DNA of 64,000 nt, taken from contig NZ_JAFBCC010000001.1 of the NCBI RefSeq assembly GCF_016907495.1, positions 3,596,001-3,660,000 of the forward strand. Direction: 5' to 3'. The notes below the pieces were generated by a model, which searched no databases, had not been told where the DNA came from, and saw only the letters and a list, made by a program, of their open reading frames with translations. This stretch comes from Arthrobacter tumbae (GTDB lineage: Bacteria; Actinomycetota; Actinomycetes; Actinomycetales; Micrococcaceae). The stretch's first letter is position 1. Each line of letters begins with the position of its first letter. Shown here in pieces: positions 23,952-34,637 of this stretch. The position numbers were made by a program, and so were the translations under genes.

Positions 23952-25355
23952 CTACTTTCCCAGCAGCGTGCGGGCTTCGCCCACCACAGTGATTGAACCT
24001 GTGACGAGGACACCTGCGCCGCCGAGCTCGCTACCCTCCTCAGCGGTCAGGACGGCCCACTCGAGGGCATCGTCCAGCCGCTCAGCAACGTGAACGCGAT
24101 TGTCCGCGAATCCCGCGCTCAGCGCCAGCCGCCGCAGTTCCTCCGCCGGGATGGCTCGCGGCGAGGTGGATTGGGTAAGGCACACGTCCTCGAGCACTCC
24201 GCCGAGTTCCTCGTGCAGCTCGCTGAGGATCGCTCCGGCGTCCTTGTCCCTGAGGACGCCGATGACGAGCACGAGCTTGGTGAATTCGAAGGCTTCGTTG
24301 ATCGCTTTGGCTGCAGCACGGGCACCGGCCGCGTTGTGTGCCGCATCCACCAGGATGCTGGGGGCGGTCCTTACCAGTTCCAGCCTGCCGGGTGAGGTGA
24401 CGGCGCTCAGCCCATCGCGGACGACGTCGCTATCCAGTTCCCGTGACCCGCCGCCAAGAAACGCTTCGACGGCCGCCACGGCGACAGCCGCATTCTGCGC
24501 CTGATGCTCCCCATGGAGCGGCAGGAGCACGTCCTCGTAGCGACCGGCGATTCCTGCCACCGTGAGCTGTTGCCCGCCGACGGCGATGCGCCGCTCCTCG
24601 ACCCCGAATTCCACCCCTTCGAAACGGAAGTCGACGCCGGTATCACGCGCCTTCTCCAGGAGCACCTGCGCGGCATCCGCCGGCTGGGCAGCGCTGACCA
24701 GGAACCCGCCGGGCTTGATGATGCCGGCCTTCTCAAGCGCTATGTCCCCCGGAGTATTACCGAGGAGCTCGGTGTGGTCGAGGGAGATCGGTGTGACGAC
24801 AGCAACCACGCCGTCACCCACGTTGGTGGCGTCCGTGATTCCGCCGAGTCCAACTTCGATGACTGCCACATCGACGGGCTCGTCTGCGAAGACCGCAAAG
24901 GCAAGGATGGTGACACACTCAAAGTAGGTCAGCCTCGGTTCGCCGGCAGCATCGAGCTCAGCGTCGACGATCTCGAGGTAGGGCCGGATCTCGTCCCAAA
25001 CCCGTACGAACGTCTCGTCCGAAACGGGTTCCCCGTCGATGCTGATCCGCTCCGTCACCCGTGCCAGGTGCGGACTGGTGTAGCGGCCGGTACGTAGATC
25101 GTGCGCCCGCAGCAGGCCCTCGATCATCCGTGCCGTGGAGGTTTTCCCGTTCGTCCCGGTGATGTGGATGATCGGAACTGCCCTGTTGGGTTCGCCCAGG
25201 ATTTCCATCGCGCGGAACAAGGGGGCCATCCGCGGCTCCATCCTGCTCTCCGGTGCACGGCTCAGCAGTTCCGCGTACACGCTCTCCACGGAGAACTGAT
25301 CGATCCCCCGTTCGCCTCCGGCCGGGAAGCTGTCAGCGTTCATATCAGCGTTCAT
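23952..25355 (-). CDS. folC: Bifunctional folylpolyglutamate synthase / dihydrofolate synthase
   Basis: Adds glutamate to dihydropteroate and folates; Mur-ligase-like ATPase. 467 residues. P-loop [15 protein letters not shown], catalytic region [35 protein letters not shown], and the C-terminal Rossmann domain ([28 protein letters not shown]). ATG 25355 overlaps the ileS stop by ATGA; a second in-frame ATG lies four codons later in a repeated MNAD sequence. Co-transcription with ileS is likely, so the T-box may also affect folate genes. Confidence 0.95.
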   Translation of the reverse strand: MNADMNADSFPAGGERGIDQFSVESVYAELLSRAPESRMEPRMAPLFRAMEILGEPNRAVPIIHITGTNGKTSTARMIEGLLRAHDLRTGRYTSPHLARVTERISIDGEPVSDETFVRVWDEIRPYLEIVDAELDAAGEPRLTYFECVTILAFAVFADEPVDVAVIEVGLGGITDATNVGDGVVAVVTPISLDHTELLGNTPGDIALEKAGIIKPGGFLVSAAQPADAAQVLLEKARDTGVDFRFEGVEFGVEERRIAVGGQQLTVAGIAGRYEDVLLPLHGEHQAQNAAVAVAAVEAFLGGGSRELDSDVVRDGLSAVTSPGRLELVRTAPSILVDAAHNAAGARAAAKAINEAFEFTKLVLVIGVLRDKDAGAILSELHEELGGVLEDVCLTQSTSPRAIPAEELRRLALSAGFADNRVHVAERLDDALEWAVLTAEEGSELGGAGVLVTGSITVVGEARTLLGK

Positions 25356-28300
25356 GCCTGCCTCTCCACCTTTACCGATACTCCATCCGCCTGCGATGAG
25401 GCCACAGCAACGAGTTCCAGTTCGTTTGTCAACGTTTCCTGTTTGACCAGCTCAGCGTGAGCTTCGAGAGCCGACAGGGTTTCCTCGTCCGCCTCCACCG
25501 TGGTGACCACCCGGTCACTGATATGAAGATCAGCATCCCGGCGCGCCTGCTGGATGGACCGGATGACGTCCCGGGCTGTGCCTTCCGCTGCGAGCTCGGG
25601 CGTGACTTCGGTGTTGAGGACAAGGAAGCCACCGCCCGGCAGCACCGTGACAGCGGTGGTTGCCCCGGCGTCGTCGTTGCTGTCGACCACCGTCTCAAGG
25701 GTGTATTCGCTGGGCTCCAGAGCCAGGCCGCCAGCGGTGACGGCACCGGCGTCGTCCACGGACCAATCCCCTGCCTTCGCTGCCTTGATGGCGGTCTGTA
25801 CGTTTTTGCCCAGCCGCGGACCGGCGGCGCGGGCGTTGACAACGAGCCGTTGGGAGATGCCGAACTCTTCCGGTGAGACATCCGCGGAATCGATCAGCCG
25901 CACCGACTTGATGTTCAGCTCATCGGCGATGATTGCCCGGTACTGGCCCTCCAGCTCCCCGGCCTGCGGCGCCACTACCGTCAGCTCGGCAAGCGGCAGG
26001 CGGACGCGGAGGTTTGCCGCCTTCCGCAGGCTGGAACCTGTAGAGCAGATCTGCCGTGTCCGTTCCATCCGCTCCACCAGTGCCGGCGCTGCAGCAAACG
26101 ACGACGACCACGCCCAGTCCGTCAGGTGCACAGAACGGCCTCCGGTCAGGCCGCGCCAGATCTCTTCGGTGACAAGCGGCAGCAGCGGCGCGGAGACGCG
26201 GCTGACCGTTTCCAGGCAGGTGAAGAGGACGTCGAAGGCAGCTGTGTCCTCGTCGAAGAACCGCTGCCTGCCGCGGCGGACGTACCAGTTGGTCAGCGTG
26301 TCCAGGTAGCGTCGCAGCGACTCGCAGGCGTCGCTGATGTTGAACGCATCGAGGGAGGCCGTCATGTCCTCCACCAGGTTCCCCGTGTAGGCGAGGATAT
26401 AGCGGTCCAGCGGGTCTGCCAGGATTTCAGCCGTCTCGGCAGTCACAGTCCTGGCCTCATATCCTGCTCCACCTGCTGCGGCATTCGTGTAGAGGCGGAA
26501 GAAGTGCCAGACGTTCCACAGCGGCAGGATGACCTGCCGGACTCCGTCCCGGATGCCCTGCTCGGTCACCACGAGGTTGCCGCCGCGCAGGATCGGCGAG
26601 GCCATCAGGAACCAGCGCATGGCATCCGATCCGTCGCGGTCCAGGACCTCGGAGACGTCGGGATAGTTCTGCAGGCTCTTGGACATCTTCTGGCCGTCCG
26701 AACCGAGCACGATGCCGTGGCTGATGACGTTCTTGAACGTCGGCCGGTCGAACAATGCGGTGGCCAGGACGTGCAGGGTGTAGAACCAACCGCGCGTCTG
26801 GCCGATGTACTCGACAATGAAGTCGGCAGGATTGTGGGACTCGAACCAGTCCTGGTTCTGCATGGGGTAATGAACCTGCGCATACGGCATGGAACCGGAG
26901 TCGAACCACACGTCAAGAACGTCCGCCACGCGGCGCATGGTGGACTGGCCCTCAGCCGGCGTGCGGGGATCATCCGGGTTGGGCCTCATCAACTCGTCGA
27001 TGAAGGGCCGGTGCAGGTCCACTTCGCCGGTAGCGTTGCGCGGCAGACGACCGAAATCGCGCTCGATCTCCGCCAGCGAGCCGTAGACATCGGTCCGCGG
27101 GTAGCCGGGATCATCCGAGACCCAGACCGGGATTGGGCTGCCCCAGTAGCGGTTGCGGCTGATCGACCAGTCCCGGGCGTTCTCGAGCCACTTGCCGAAC
27201 TGGCCGTCCTTGACGTTGTCCGGGATCCAATTGATCTGCTGGTTCAGCTCGACCATGCGGTCCTTGATCTTCGTCACCTCGACGAACCAGGACGAAACAG
27301 CGCGGTAGATGAGCGGATTACGGCAGCGCCAGCAGTGCGGGTAGCTGTGCACGTAGCTCGCCTGCCTCACCAGCCGGCCGCTCTCACGCAGCACGCGGGT
27401 GATGGATTTGTTGGCTTCGAAGACCTGCAGCCCGACGATGTCCGCCAGGGGGCCGTCCTCGAAGGTACGCAGGAAGCGCGCGCCCTCGTCGACCGAGAGG
27501 ATCACCTGAATTCCGGCGTCCTCGCAGATCTTCTGGTCCTCTTCGCCGTACGCCGGCGACTGGTGCACAATACCGGTGCCGTCCGTCGTCGTGACGTAGT
27601 CGGCAACGAGGAACCGGAACGCATTGCGGTAGCCGCCGCGTTCAGGATCGACGAAGTAGTCCCAGAGCGGCTCATACTGCAGTCCGCCCAGCTCCGTACC
27701 GCGGTGTGTTCCGACGACGGCGGCACGCGCCTCTTCAGCGGAGGAGTATCCCAGGTCCTTTGCATACCCGGACAGCAGTTCCTCGGCGATGAGGAAACGG
27801 CGTCCTTCCAGATTCCCGGCTCCCGTCGCCCCGCCCGGGATGACGACGTAGTGGATCTCCGGCCCGACCGCGAGGGCCGCATTGGTAGGCAGGGTCCAGG
27901 GGGTGGTGGTCCATGCAAGGGCCTCGACGCCGGCGAGCTCCTGCGACAGGGTGGACTCCGCGGCGATGATCGGGAACGTCACAGTGACTGTCTGGTCCTG
28001 ACGGTCCTGATAGACGTCATCATCCATGCGCAGCTCATGGTTGGACAGCGGAGTCTCGTCCTTCCAGCAATACGGCAGCACGCGGTACCCGTTGTAGGTC
28101 AGGCCCTTTGTGTGCAGGGTCTTGAAGGCCCAGAGCACCGATTCCATGTACTCGACGTTCAGGGTTTTGTAGTCATTCTCGAAGTCCACCCAGCGCGCCT
28201 GGCGGGTGACGTAGTCACGCCACTCCCCCGCGTACTTCATCACTGAAGCCCGGCAGGCGTCGTTGAACTTGTCGATGCCCATGGCTTCGATCTGCTGCTT

Positions 28301-28660
28301 GTCGCTCATACCGAGCTGCTTCATGGCCTCAAGCTCAGCGGGGAGCCCGTGCGTGTCCCAGCCGAAACGCCGCTCAACACGGCGGCCGCGCTGGGTTTGG
28401 TAGCGACCCACGAGATCCTTCGCGTAGCCGGTCAGCAGGTGTCCGTAATGCGGCAGGCCATTGGCGAAGGGGGGTCCGTCGTAGAACACGAACTCGTTGG
28501 TCCCATTCTCACCGGCGTCGCGCTGATCAATGGATGCCTGGAAAGTGCCGTCCTCGTCCCAGTACGACAGGACGCGTTCCTCGAGTTCGGGGAACCTGGG
28601 CGAGGCAGAGCCGGAGACAGCCGGATCCGCGGCGGAGGCCTTGGGATAGATCTGTGACAT
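25352..28660 (-). CDS. ileS: Isoleucyl-tRNA synthetase
   Basis: 1102-residue class I synthetase. HIGH motif appears as HYGH (71-74) in [18 protein letters not shown] as [15 protein letters not shown]; the CP1 editing domain ([13 protein letters not shown]) is present, and the C-terminal region lacks the cysteine zinc cluster of E. coli-type enzymes. Length and HYGH suggest the eukaryote-like IleS type, known in other actinobacteria to tolerate mupirocin; that is family knowledge, not tested here. Preceded by an isoleucine T-box leader. Overlaps folC by 4 nt. Confidence 0.97.
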   Translation of the reverse strand: MSQIYPKASAADPAVSGSASPRFPELEERVLSYWDEDGTFQASIDQRDAGENGTNEFVFYDGPPFANGLPHYGHLLTGYAKDLVGRYQTQRGRRVERRFGWDTHGLPAELEAMKQLGMSDKQQIEAMGIDKFNDACRASVMKYAGEWRDYVTRQARWVDFENDYKTLNVEYMESVLWAFKTLHTKGLTYNGYRVLPYCWKDETPLSNHELRMDDDVYQDRQDQTVTVTFPIIAAESTLSQELAGVEALAWTTTPWTLPTNAALAVGPEIHYVVIPGGATGAGNLEGRRFLIAEELLSGYAKDLGYSSAEEARAAVVGTHRGTELGGLQYEPLWDYFVDPERGGYRNAFRFLVADYVTTTDGTGIVHQSPAYGEEDQKICEDAGIQVILSVDEGARFLRTFEDGPLADIVGLQVFEANKSITRVLRESGRLVRQASYVHSYPHCWRCRNPLIYRAVSSWFVEVTKIKDRMVELNQQINWIPDNVKDGQFGKWLENARDWSISRNRYWGSPIPVWVSDDPGYPRTDVYGSLAEIERDFGRLPRNATGEVDLHRPFIDELMRPNPDDPRTPAEGQSTMRRVADVLDVWFDSGSMPYAQVHYPMQNQDWFESHNPADFIVEYIGQTRGWFYTLHVLATALFDRPTFKNVISHGIVLGSDGQKMSKSLQNYPDVSEVLDRDGSDAMRWFLMASPILRGGNLVVTEQGIRDGVRQVILPLWNVWHFFRLYTNAAAGGAGYEARTVTAETAEILADPLDRYILAYTGNLVEDMTASLDAFNISDACESLRRYLDTLTNWYVRRGRQRFFDEDTAAFDVLFTCLETVSRVSAPLLPLVTEEIWRGLTGGRSVHLTDWAWSSSFAAAPALVERMERTRQICSTGSSLRKAANLRVRLPLAELTVVAPQAGELEGQYRAIIADELNIKSVRLIDSADVSPEEFGISQRLVVNARAAGPRLGKNVQTAIKAAKAGDWSVDDAGAVTAGGLALEPSEYTLETVVDSNDDAGATTAVTVLPGGGFLVLNTEVTPELAAEGTARDVIRSIQQARRDADLHISDRVVTTVEADEETLSALEAHAELVKQETLTNELELVAVASSQADGVSVKVERQA

Positions 28661-28918
28661 GAGGTGTGTCCTGAAGCTGGCGGGTTCGGCGGGCAGTGAC
28701 TATCAATCTGCAAGGACGAGTTCCTCGCCGGCGATGAAAGCCCGGTGAGAAAATCCGCGGTACCACCTCGCTTGCCTGCCCTCCACCACCCGGATACGGG
28801 CGGAGCAGTACAGGCCGCTTCATGTCTGCTGTCACGGGCTTACCCGTCCGGTTCTACTGACCCGCGGATGCTGGTGTTCTTCCGGAAGCTCACCGGTGAT
28901 AGCCGGGTCACTGCTGCT
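28661..28918 (-). ncRNA. T-box leader (isoleucine) of ileS
   Basis: Minus-strand leader between the promoter and ileS. The T-box bulge sequence GCGAGGTGGTACCGCGG lies at about 28755-28770, with the UGGN bulge able to pair with the NCCA end of uncharged tRNA-Ile. Stem I contains GGCTATCACCGGTGAGC; ATC at 28898-28900 is the likely isoleucine specifier. No strong U-tract terminator follows, and a CTCGTCCTT element lies after the T-box, so control at translation initiation is more likely than attenuation. Confidence 0.88.
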
Positions 28919-28924
28919 GCACCA

Positions 28925-28930
28925 ATTCTA
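28925..28930 (-). promoter_or_regulatory. -10 box of the ileS T-box transcript
   Basis: TAGAAT on the minus strand, placing the start near 28918, just before Stem I of the T-box. Confidence 0.55.
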
Positions 28931-28984
28931 ACGGGCGGCGCTCAATTGGGCGAACCATCCCGCACCTGCACAGCCTCCCGCCGC

Positions 28985-29740
28985 TCAGCTTCGGCGGATC
29001 ACCTTGTGCGCCGCGGCCTGAGCCAGCGGTCGCACCACAATTTCATCAAGGTTCACGTGGTGCGGCACTGACACGGCATAGGACACGACATCCGCGACGT
29101 CGGCAGCCGTCAGCGGCTTTTCGATACCGGCGTACACTCTTTCTGCCGCTTCCTCGTTGCCGAGCCGGTTCAACGAGAACTCCTCTGTCTGCACCATGCC
29201 GGGAAGAACCTCGACGACGCGCACATTGTGCTCAACCTCTTCAAGGCGCAGCGCCCGGGTCATGGCGCGCTGGGCTGCTTTCGCGGCGTTGTAACCGGCG
29301 CCGCCCTCGTAGGCAACCAGGGCCGCCGTTGATGTCAGGTTCACGACGGTGCCCTCACCGTGCGCGCGCAGCATCGGCAGGAACGCTCGGATCAGCAACA
29401 TGCTGCCGATAACGTTGGCGCCGTACATCCACTCCCAGTCCTCGGTGCGCGCATCCGCCACCCAGTCTGTGCCGCGTGCGCCGCCGGCAATATTGATCAG
29501 GGTGTCGATGCCGCCTGCTTCGGTGACGTCGCGGACCAGGCGGGCAACGCCGTCGTCGTCGGTGATGTCCAGCGCTACCGGCACTGCTCCGGTCTCCTCG
29601 CCGAGCGCCGCCAGTCGATCCTCACGGCGGGCAACCGCCCAGACACGCCAGCCATCCGCCGCCAACCGGCGTGCGGTTGCCTCACCGATGCCGGAGCTTG
29701 CTCCTGTTACAACCGCGGCCCTGTGCTGTCGAGAAGTCAT
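28985..29740 (-). CDS. SDR-family oxidoreductase (classical)
   Basis: 251-residue classical short-chain dehydrogenase: VVTGASSGIGEATARRLA for cofactor, NIAGGARG as a variant NAG motif, catalytic Ser in LTSTAALVAYEGG and YNAAK. The sequence resembles the YdfG/serine-3-dehydrogenase-like group. TAGTTT sits exactly 6 nt before ATG 29740, suggesting a leaderless message. Divergent from valS. Substrate unknown. Confidence 0.92.
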   Translation of the reverse strand: MTSRQHRAAVVTGASSGIGEATARRLAADGWRVWAVARREDRLAALGEETGAVPVALDITDDDGVARLVRDVTEAGGIDTLINIAGGARGTDWVADARTEDWEWMYGANVIGSMLLIRAFLPMLRAHGEGTVVNLTSTAALVAYEGGAGYNAAKAAQRAMTRALRLEEVEHNVRVVEVLPGMVQTEEFSLNRLGNEEAAERVYAGIEKPLTAADVADVVSYAVSVPHHVNLDEIVVRPLAQAAAHKVIRRS

Positions 29741-29746
29741 TGACCC

Positions 29747-29752
29747 AAACTA
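29747..29752 (-). promoter_or_regulatory. -10 box of leaderless SDR promoter
   Basis: TAGTTT on the minus strand, 6 nt before the ATG at 29740. Confidence 0.55.
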
Positions 29753-29805
29753 GCCCATGGAGCCCCCGAAGCAGGTGCATCCGGCCAGCATGAAACAATC
29801 GATTC

Positions 29806-32442
29806 ATGGCACACATCAACGAGGGTACAGACACGCCCACACCGGCCCCCATCAATGTTCCCGACAAGCCCGCCCTTGAGGGCCTGGAAGCCGCGCTGAA
29901 CGAGCGCTGGCGCTCCGAGGGAACATACACCTTCAATCCTGAGACGTCTCGCGAAGACGTCTACTCCATCGACACGCCGCCGCCAACAGCTTCCGGTTCC
30001 CTGCATGTGGGCCACGTCTTCTCCTACACGCAGACCGACGTCCTGGCGCGCTATCAGCGCATGACCGGCAAGAACGTGTTCTACCCGATGGGCTGGGATG
30101 ACAACGGCCTGCCCACCGAACGGCGCGTGCAGAACTATTACGGCGTGCGCTGCGATCCATCCGTGCCGTACAACCCCGGTTACCGCGCGCCTGCCCAGCC
30201 CGCGAAGAACCAGCGCGATTTCGACGTCGTCTCCCGCCGGAACTTCATCGAACTCTGCGAGGAGCTCGCCGTCGAGGACGAGAAGGTCTTCGAAAACCTC
30301 TTCCTGTCCCTCGGCCTGTCCGTGGACTGGAACCTGACGTACCGCACCATCGATTCAACCTCCCGGGCCGTCTCCCAGCGTGCCTTCCTCGCCAACCTCA
30401 AGCAGGGCGACGCCTACCTCGCTGAGGCGCCCACGCTCTGGGATGTGACCTTCCGTACCGCGGTTGCGCAGGCCGAGCTCGAGGACCGCGAGGTTCCCGG
30501 CGCCTATTACCGTTACCCCTTCGCGGCCGAGGACGGCACGCAGATCCACATCGAGACCACCCGCCCCGAGCTTCTCGCCGCGTGCGTCGCTCTGGTGGCC
30601 CACCCGGATGATGAGCGTTTCAAGCCGTACTTCGGCACAACGGTCACCTCTCCCCTCTTCGGTGTGGATGTCGAGGTCAAGGCACATCCCCTGGCCAAGC
30701 CGGACAAGGGCGCCGGCATTGCGATGGTCTGCACTTTCGGCGACCTCACCGACGTCACCTGGTGGCGCGAGCTCGAACTGCCGACCCGCGCGATCGTGGG
30801 CCGCGACGGCCGCATCCTTGCGGACACCCCGGACTGGATTACGACGACGGCGGGCCGGGACAATTACTCCCGCATCGCCGGCAAGACGGTCTTCTCCGCG
30901 AAGGAAGTGGTAGCGGAGATGCTCGCCGAGGCAGACCTGCTCGACGGCGAGCCCAAGAAGATCACCCACCCGGTGAACTTCTTCGAAAAGGGCGACAAGC
31001 CACTCGAAGTGGTCACCAGCCGACAGTGGTACATCCGCAACGGCGGCAGGGATGCCGACCGCCGTGAACGCCTCATTGCACGCGGCCGCGAGATCGACTT
31101 CCACCCCTCGTTCATGCGCAGCAGGTATGAGAACTGGATCGAGGGCCTCAACGGTGACTGGCTGATTTCCCGCCAGCGGTTCTTCGGTGTGCCGTTCCCG
31201 GTCTGGTACCCGTTGGATGAGCACGGGACGCCTGACTACGAAAACCCGGTCATCCCGTCCGATGACATGCTGCCGGTTGATCCGGCCGCAGAGCCGGCGC
31301 CGGGGTTCGACGAAGCGCAGCGGGACCAGCCGGGCGGCTTCATGGGAGATCCCGACGTTCTGGACACGTGGGCGACGTCGTCGCTCTCGCCGCAGATCAT
31401 CGGGGGCTGGTCACGGGACGAGGATCTGTTCGCCAAGGTCTATCCTTTCGATCTGCGCCCGCAGGGACACGACATCATCCGCACCTGGATGTTCTCGTCC
31501 GTGGTTCGCGCGGACGCGCTGCTCGACTCCGCGCCGTGGAAGCACGCCGCCATTTCTGGCTGGATTCTCGATCCTGACCGTAAGAAGATGTCAAAGTCCA
31601 AGGGCAATGTCGTTGTTCCCACGGATGCACTCGATCAGTTTGGCTCGGACGCCGTCCGCTACTGGGCAGCGTCGGCCAAGCTCGGTGCGGACACCGCCTA
31701 TGAAATCGCGCAGATGAAAATCGGCCGCCGACTCGCCATCAAGCTGCTGAACGCGTCCAAGTTCGTGCTCAACCTTGGTGCCACGGAAGCAGACATCATC
31801 TCGGAGGACGTAACGACGGTCACCAATCCGCTCGACCGTTCACTCCTCGCCTCCCTCGATGACGTGGTTCAACAGGCCACAGCTGCCTTTGAGAAGTATG
31901 ACTATGCTCGGGCTCTGCAGCTCACCGAGACGTTCTTCTGGTCATTCACCGACGACTACGTCGAACTCATCAAGGACCGCGCGTACGGTAGTGCGGGAGA
32001 ATCCGAGAAAGCATCGGTGCTCGCTGCCCTGGCAACAGCCCTTGACCGGCTGCTTCGCCTCTTCGCCCCAGTTCTTCCGTTCGCCACAGAGGAGGTGTGG
32101 AGCTGGTGGCGTCACGGATCCGTCCACCGGTCGGCCTGGCCCGCAACAGGCATGCTGACCTCCGCGGCCCTTGACGCAGATACCGGAATGCTCGGAACCG
32201 TCGGCGCTGCGTTGGGTGGTCTTCGGAAGGCCAAGTCGGAAGCAAAGGTCAAGCAGCGCACGCAGGTGCTGTCGGCGGTCATCAGCGGCTCAGAAGCGCA
32301 GGTCCGACAGCTTGAGGCAGCACTTTCCGATCTGAGCGCTGCCGGCAATGCCAGCGGCCTTGAGCTCCGGGTTTCGGACGGTGACCTCTTGGTGAGCGAC
32401 GTCCGTCTGGCGCCTCCGGAAGAGCCCGTCACCCCGTCCTGA
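29806..32442 (+). CDS. valS: Valyl-tRNA synthetase
   Basis: 878-residue class I synthetase charging tRNA-Val. HIGH motif appears as HVGH (67-70) in TASGSLHVGH, KMSKS in DRKKMSKSKGNVV; CP1 editing domain around 200-400 (IHIETTRPELLAACVALVAHPDD). A C-terminal anticodon-binding domain is present and the final 60 residues form a short tail rather than the long coiled-coil of many ValS. Start ATG 29806 lacks a clear Shine-Dalgarno; AACAAT lies 6 nt upstream, so leaderless translation is possible. Ends in a strong terminator. Confidence 0.96.
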   Translation: MAHINEGTDTPTPAPINVPDKPALEGLEAALNERWRSEGTYTFNPETSREDVYSIDTPPPTASGSLHVGHVFSYTQTDVLARYQRMTGKNVFYPMGWDDNGLPTERRVQNYYGVRCDPSVPYNPGYRAPAQPAKNQRDFDVVSRRNFIELCEELAVEDEKVFENLFLSLGLSVDWNLTYRTIDSTSRAVSQRAFLANLKQGDAYLAEAPTLWDVTFRTAVAQAELEDREVPGAYYRYPFAAEDGTQIHIETTRPELLAACVALVAHPDDERFKPYFGTTVTSPLFGVDVEVKAHPLAKPDKGAGIAMVCTFGDLTDVTWWRELELPTRAIVGRDGRILADTPDWITTTAGRDNYSRIAGKTVFSAKEVVAEMLAEADLLDGEPKKITHPVNFFEKGDKPLEVVTSRQWYIRNGGRDADRRERLIARGREIDFHPSFMRSRYENWIEGLNGDWLISRQRFFGVPFPVWYPLDEHGTPDYENPVIPSDDMLPVDPAAEPAPGFDEAQRDQPGGFMGDPDVLDTWATSSLSPQIIGGWSRDEDLFAKVYPFDLRPQGHDIIRTWMFSSVVRADALLDSAPWKHAAISGWILDPDRKKMSKSKGNVVVPTDALDQFGSDAVRYWAASAKLGADTAYEIAQMKIGRRLAIKLLNASKFVLNLGATEADIISEDVTTVTNPLDRSLLASLDDVVQQATAAFEKYDYARALQLTETFFWSFTDDYVELIKDRAYGSAGESEKASVLAALATALDRLLRLFAPVLPFATEEVWSWWRHGSVHRSAWPATGMLTSAALDADTGMLGTVGAALGGLRKAKSEAKVKQRTQVLSAVISGSEAQVRQLEAALSDLSAAGNASGLELRVSDGDLLVSDVRLAPPEEPVTPS

Positions 32443-32453
32443 CTCAACGGCAG

Positions 32454-32496
32454 AAAAAGGAGCCCCATCAGCATCGCGCTGATGGGGCTCCCTTTT
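32454..32496. terminator. Bidirectional terminator between valS and the DsbA-like gene
   Basis: 14-bp perfect stem GGAGCCCCATCAGC/GCTGATGGGGCTCC with loop ATCGC; A5 on the left and CTTTT on the right serve both strands. Confidence 0.92.
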
Positions 32497-32516
32497 GCTG
32501 ATCCTTGGTTCTAGCC

Positions 32517-33137
32517 CTACTCGAATGACGGACTGGATGTGCGGGACCGCTTCAGCTCGAAGAACTCGGGGAATTCCGCCATCATCACCGCACCGTCGAA
32601 GATGCGTCCGGCTTCCTCGCCGCGGGGAATGCGGGTGAGAACCGGGCCGAAGAAGGCCGTTCCGTCGAATGCAACCACCGGGGTACCGACTTCGTCGCCA
32701 ACCCTGTCGATGCCTTCCTGATGCGATGCCCGCAACTGCGCGTCGTACTCATCAGTGGTGGCGTAATCAGCAAGAGAAGTGGGCAGCCCCGTCTCTTCAA
32801 GCGCCTCGCGGATGACTGCCACGTAGTCATCGTTTCCACCGTTGTGAATACGCACGCCCATCGCATCATAAAGCTTCTTGATGTTTTCGGGGCCGTGCAG
32901 TTCGGCGGCCGCGATGATTACGCGGACAGGGCCCCATGCTTGCTTCATGCCCTCCTTATACTCCTCGGGCAGATCCCTGCCTTCATTGAGTACGGACAAG
33001 CTCATCACGTGCCAATCGACTGAAACCTCGCGAACTTTCTCGACCTCTCCCATCCAGCGAGAGGTGATCCAAGCGAACGGGCACACGGGGTCAAACCAGA
33101 AGTCGGCTTTCTTCCCGGGTTCGATGGCAGCAGTCAT
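32517..33137 (-). CDS. DsbA-family thiol oxidoreductase, Rv2466c (mycothiol-dependent nitroreductase)-like, single active-site Cys
   Basis: 206 residues. N-terminal thioredoxin-fold motif [17 protein letters not shown], an inserted helical domain, then cis-proline region [11 protein letters not shown] and the family tail [17 protein letters not shown]. It strongly resembles mycobacterial Rv2466c, a cytosolic mycothiol-linked oxidoreductase. As recalled, Rv2466c has CPWC; here the second cysteine is alanine (CPFA), making a monothiol enzyme. ATG 33137 has AAGGAGA. Lies 21 bp after clpX on the same strand, so it may share the proteostasis transcript. Confidence 0.87.
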   Translation of the reverse strand: MTAAIEPGKKADFWFDPVCPFAWITSRWMGEVEKVREVSVDWHVMSLSVLNEGRDLPEEYKEGMKQAWGPVRVIIAAAELHGPENIKKLYDAMGVRIHNGGNDDYVAVIREALEETGLPTSLADYATTDEYDAQLRASHQEGIDRVGDEVGTPVVAFDGTAFFGPVLTRIPRGEEAGRIFDGAVMMAEFPEFFELKRSRTSSPSFE

Positions 33138-33158
33138 AAACAGTCTCCTTGGTTCGGG

Positions 33159-34451
33159 CTACGCGGACTTGTTGCGGCGCTTGGCCACGACGTCGTGCGA
33201 GATCAGCGTGGGCTCGGCCGTCTTGTCGACGACAGCGCCGCTGATGACCACGGTTGCGATGTCTTCCCGGCTTGGAAGGTCGAACATCACTGGAAGCAGG
33301 ACCTCCTCCATGATGGCACGTAGTCCCCGGGCGCCGGTTCCGCGCTCGAGTGCCTGGTCGGCGATCGCCTCCAGTGCCTGAGGTTCGAAGACGAGTTCCA
33401 CACCGTCCAGCGCGAACATCTTCTGATACTGCTTGATCAGTGCGTTCTTGGGCTCCGTCAAAATCTGCATCAGCGCCGGCCGGTCGAGGTGCGTGACGGT
33501 GGTGATTACCGGAAGGCGTCCAATGAACTCGGGGATCAGGCCAAACTTGAGGAGATCCTCCGGCATGACGTCGCCGTAACTGACTTCCTCGTTTGTGAGC
33601 GAGCTGAGCGGTGCGCCGAAGCCGATACCCTTCCGCCCGGCCCGCGAGCCGATGATCTCTTCCAGCCCCGCGAAAGCGCCTGCGACGATGAAGAGGACGT
33701 TGGTGGTGTCTATCTGGATGAACTCCTGGTGAGGGTGTTTCCGTCCACCCTGCGGTGGTACGGACGCGACCGTTCCCTCCAGTATTTTCAGCAGCGCCTG
33801 CTGAACACCCTCACCCGAGACATCCCGGGTGATTGATGGGTTCTCACTCTTACGCGAGATCTTGTCGATCTCATCGATGTAGATAATGCCCTGCTCAGCC
33901 TTCTTGACGTCATAGTCAGCTGCTTGGATGAGCTTCAACAGAATGTTCTCTACGTCTTCACCGACGTAGCCGGCTTCGGTCAGTGCAGTGGCGTCAGCAA
34001 CAGCAAACGGCACGTTCAGCCGCCGCGCGAGGGTCTGCGCAAGGTAGGTCTTGCCGCAACCCGTAGGCCCGATCAGCAGGATGTTCGACTTGGCAATCTC
34101 GACGTCTTCAGCAGGAGACGCGTCCGACAGGTTGGCCGATGCCCGCGGCGTGTGGCCGGACTGGATCCGCTTGTAGTGGTTGTAGACAGCCACAGCGAGC
34201 GATCGCTTGGCAGGCTCCTGTCCGATGACATATTCCTGCAGAAAGTCGAAAATCTCACGGGGCTTCGGCAGCTCGAACGTACCGAGGTCGGCGACTTCGG
34301 AGAGCTCTTCCTCGATGATCTCATTGCACAGTTCTATGCATTCGTCGCAGATATACACGCCCGGGCCCGCGATGAGCTTCCGGACCTGCTTCTGGCTTTT
34401 GCCACAGAAAGAGCACTTGAGTAGATCGGTGCTCTCACCAATGCGAGCCAT
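33159..34451 (-). CDS. clpX: ATP-dependent Clp protease ATP-binding subunit ClpX
   Basis: Unfoldase that feeds substrates to ClpP. 430 residues. N-terminal zinc domain with Cys13, Cys16, Cys35 and Cys38 (CSFCGK ... ICDECIELC), Walker [13 protein letters not shown], Walker [11 protein letters not shown], and the IGF loop KGIGFGAP that docks on ClpP. C-terminal small AAA domain includes [22 protein letters not shown]. Separated by 186 bp, including a hairpin, from the clpP2 end upstream on the same strand. Confidence 0.97.
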   Translation of the reverse strand: MARIGESTDLLKCSFCGKSQKQVRKLIAGPGVYICDECIELCNEIIEEELSEVADLGTFELPKPREIFDFLQEYVIGQEPAKRSLAVAVYNHYKRIQSGHTPRASANLSDASPAEDVEIAKSNILLIGPTGCGKTYLAQTLARRLNVPFAVADATALTEAGYVGEDVENILLKLIQAADYDVKKAEQGIIYIDEIDKISRKSENPSITRDVSGEGVQQALLKILEGTVASVPPQGGRKHPHQEFIQIDTTNVLFIVAGAFAGLEEIIGSRAGRKGIGFGAPLSSLTNEEVSYGDVMPEDLLKFGLIPEFIGRLPVITTVTHLDRPALMQILTEPKNALIKQYQKMFALDGVELVFEPQALEAIADQALERGTGARGLRAIMEEVLLPVMFDLPSREDIATVVISGAVVDKTAEPTLISHDVVAKRRNKSA

Positions 34452-34585
34452 GTGTCAGTCCCCTAACGTGGTCCTGGAGTGTTCCGCCTGAGTATTCGGC
34501 CGCTGCCAACTGCTGCAATGGGACGGTCTCCATGCGTCGACTACGTTCCACTCTAGGCCACTTGGTGCCCTGAATCAGCAATATA

Positions 34586-34625
34586 GCGCCCGTGGTCCTG
34601 CCCCGTGTGGAGGGACCACGGGCGC
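34586..34625 (-). terminator. Hairpin downstream of clpP2
   Basis: 13-bp perfect stem GCGCCCGTGGTCC/GGACCACGGGCGC with a 14-nt loop. On the minus strand only TATATTGCT follows, not a clean T tract. May terminate clpP1-clpP2 or allow partial read-through into clpX. Confidence 0.6.
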
Positions 34626-34637
34626 CGATGGCACCAG

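Noticed and set aside
26126..28246. Open frame of about 700 codons on the plus strand opposite ileS
   Set aside because: It is a shadow of ileS in high-GC DNA; the minus-strand product is a full isoleucyl-tRNA synthetase with all motifs, and the plus frame lacks recognisable domains or a ribosome site.
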